Program-made: the position numbers and the translations under genes
Notes under the pieces: model-generated
Database searches by the model: none
Told to the model about the DNA's origin: nothing
The model's input: the letters and a program-made list of their open reading frames with translations, nothing else
Source: Thiopseudomonas sp.
Lineage (GTDB): Bacteria; Pseudomonadota; Gammaproteobacteria; Pseudomonadales; Pseudomonadaceae
DNA: 64,000 bases
Direction of reading: 5' to 3'
Assembly: GCA_023228985.1 (NCBI GenBank)
Contig: JALOAC010000003.1
Coordinates: 107,519 to 171,518 of the forward strand
Part shown: in pieces, positions 63,223 through 64,000 of the stretch
How positions within the stretch are numbered: position 1 is the stretch's first letter
Layout: each line of letters starts with the position of its first letter

Positions 63223-63494
63223 TGATTGCGCAAAAGTTGCACCCAAACAATGCCCCTATTAATGCACAAACCCATGTGGGACCCGACTTGTCGGGGAACG
63301 ATTTTTGCACCTTCCTTCAGGCATCCGACACTTTAATGAACATCACACCCTGCACAGTGGCTCTAATTATCTGCCCAAGCCAATTATTGGTTCCCTGACA
63401 AGTCAGGTCCCACACGGCACCGGACTTCTTTGCAGCCATAGCTCTAACGGTTTTAGCTCAGCCAAACCCTGTTGGAACCCAGCTTCTGGGCGAT
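63223..63494. repeat. Repeat unit B, copy 2
   Basis: 272 bp, the same length as copy 1 and 531 bp from it. REP-like palindromes are near 63275-63294 and 63394-63407. Confidence 0.8.
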
Positions 63495-63526
63495 GCGAAC
63501 TATAAACCCAGCTCAAACACCGCCGC

Positions 63527-63619
63527 AAAACCCCATCGCGCGTAGGAGGATGCCACGCATCCGACCACAGGCCACACCTGCAAAAAACCACCACTGTCGC
63601 AGGCATGGCCAGCTCCTAC
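63527..63619. repeat. REP-pair unit A, copy 4
   Basis: Full 93-bp unit, followed by the TGATGTACGAGCTC spacer. Confidence 0.85.
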
Positions 63620-63657
63620 TGATGTACGAGCTCTAAATCCAACCCAAACACCGCCGC

Positions 63658-63750
63658 AAAACCCCATCGCGCGTAGGAGGATGCCACGCATCCGACCACG
63701 GACCACACCTGCAAAAAACCACCGCTGTCGCAGGCATGGCCAGCTCCTAC
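63658..63750. repeat. REP-pair unit A, copy 5
   Basis: Full 93-bp unit; its following spacer is interrupted after 25 bp by the IS3-family element. Confidence 0.85.
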
Positions 63751-63775
63751 TGATGTACGAGCTCTAAATCCAACC

Positions 63776-64000
63776 GGTAATCCCCCCGAAAAATAGCAGT
63801 GCTCATAAGTAGAATTTTCCATAAGCTATACGCAAGGAGATTCTGCATGCAACGCAGTAACGCGCAGCGGTCTAAAATCACGATTTACCGACAGCCAAAT
63901 CCTCTCAGTTTTAAAACAAGCCGAAAACGGCGTGCCAGTTCCTGAACTGTGTCGCGAACATGGCATGAGCAGCGCCACCTTTTACAAGTGGCGTACCAAG
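63776..64000 (+). mobile_element. IS3-family insertion sequence, left end (truncated by window edge)
   Basis: The repeat spacer stops matching its other copies at about 63775, and sequence beginning GGTAATCCCCCC takes over, 70 bp before the orfA start. The exact tip cannot be fixed without the right end. The orfA product places it in the IS3 family. The array presumably resumes beyond the IS outside the window. Confidence 0.7.
63847..64000 (+). pseudogene. IS3-family transposase OrfA, frameshifted and incomplete
   Basis: AAGGAG lies 7 nt before the ATG at 63847, and the first ten codons read MQRSNAQRSK. The familiar OrfA helix-turn-helix sequence (SRFTDSQILSVLKQAENG, then PVPELCREHGMSSATFYKW) continues in the +1 frame. 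The switch falls at the A-run 63874-63877, which has four A where three would restore the frame. The downstream frame has no ATG, GTG or TTG before the conserved part. Either a one-base insertion has broken the gene or the A-run is miscounted. The 3' part is beyond the window. Confidence 0.7.

Larger units (their letters stand above)
62601..63775. repeat. REP/BIME-like repeat array
   Basis: An array in the order A1-B1-A2-A3-B2-A4-A5. A is a 93-bp unit in five copies; B is a 272-bp unit in two copies; a 38-bp spacer with TGATGTACGAGCTC links A2-A3 and A4-A5. Distances A1-A3, A2-A4 and A3-A5 are 526, 531 and 531 bp, so the whole is a tandem duplication of about 531 bp. Both unit types are built from inverted pairs of short palindromes with GTAG or GTGG feet, the hallmark of Pseudomonas REP sequences. 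Open frames within it are translations of repeat DNA. Confidence 0.85.

Noticed and set aside
62601..63775. CRISPR array
   Set aside because: Repeat units are 93 and 272 bp, spacers are themselves repeated, and no cas genes are present.
62601..63775. Integron attC array
   Set aside because: No gene cassettes and no GTTRRRY/RYYYAAC core sites at unit ends.
62927..63822. Minus-strand open frames of 67-127 codons across the repeat array
   Set aside because: They repeat with the DNA repeats, share no family, lack proper ribosome sites, and are Cys/Trp/Gly-rich translations of palindromic DNA.

Overview
The window looks like chromosome of a gammaproteobacterium of the Pseudomonadaceae, with GC near 50% by eye, lower than most Pseudomonas. 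The main evidence is gene order. The run tatD-pilZ-holB-tmk-mltG-pabC-fabF-acpP-fabG-fabD-plsX-rpmF-yceD, the divergent pair rne / rluC-gph-sppA, and the motY / pyrC-rnt neighbourhood are all Pseudomonas-type blocks. A thiosulfate-dehydrogenase-like cytochrome pair would suit a sulfur-oxidising member such as the Thiopseudomonas/Denitrificimonas group, but the genus is inference.

Layout. 1-2.6 kb: the start of mcrC and a long mcrB, a modification-dependent restriction system cut by the window edge. 3.0-4.7 kb: cmoA-cmoB (tRNA wobble uridine modification). 4.7-14.9 kb, minus strand: DNA replication, nucleotide, folate, fatty-acid and phospholipid genes in one nearly continuous block, with an intrinsic terminator between acpP and fabF. 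15.1-17.2 kb: ypjD-like and CNNM/CBS membrane proteins. 17.2-19.7 kb, minus: purT, DUF1289, gamma carbonic anhydrase-like protein, nudL. 20-26.3 kb: an L,D-transpeptidase, a GldA/GldF/GldG-type ABC system and priA. 26.5-31.2 kb: elbB, then phoH/ybeZ-ybeY-corC-lnt. 31.3-37.6 kb: rne facing away from rluC-gph-sppA across a 658-bp leader region that carries a minus-strand terminator. 37.6-45.2 kb: motY, pyrC-rnt, sbcD-sbcC. 45.2-47.5 kb: a SulP anion transporter with a universal stress protein. 48-51.5 kb: a methyltransferase with an acidic repeat N-terminus, then a triheme/diheme cytochrome c operon. 51.6-56.3 kb: hrpB and the glutathione-dependent formaldehyde pathway fghA-frmA. 56.6-62.3 kb: ybiT, ppiC, an uncharacterised protein, a PAS-GGDEF diguanylate cyclase and an AI-2E/PerM family membrane protein.

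The last 1.7 kb is accessory DNA. It holds a 180-bp MITE-like element with terminal inverted repeats, a 1.2-kb array of REP/BIME-like palindromic units partly arranged as a 531-bp tandem duplication, and the left end of an IS3-family element. The IS orfA carries an apparent one-base frameshift, and the element seems to have landed inside the last repeat spacer.

Most of the window is conserved housekeeping DNA. The points most worth checking are the REP array and its mobile elements, the cytochrome operon, the rne leader terminator, the acidic-repeat methyltransferase and the McrBC system.
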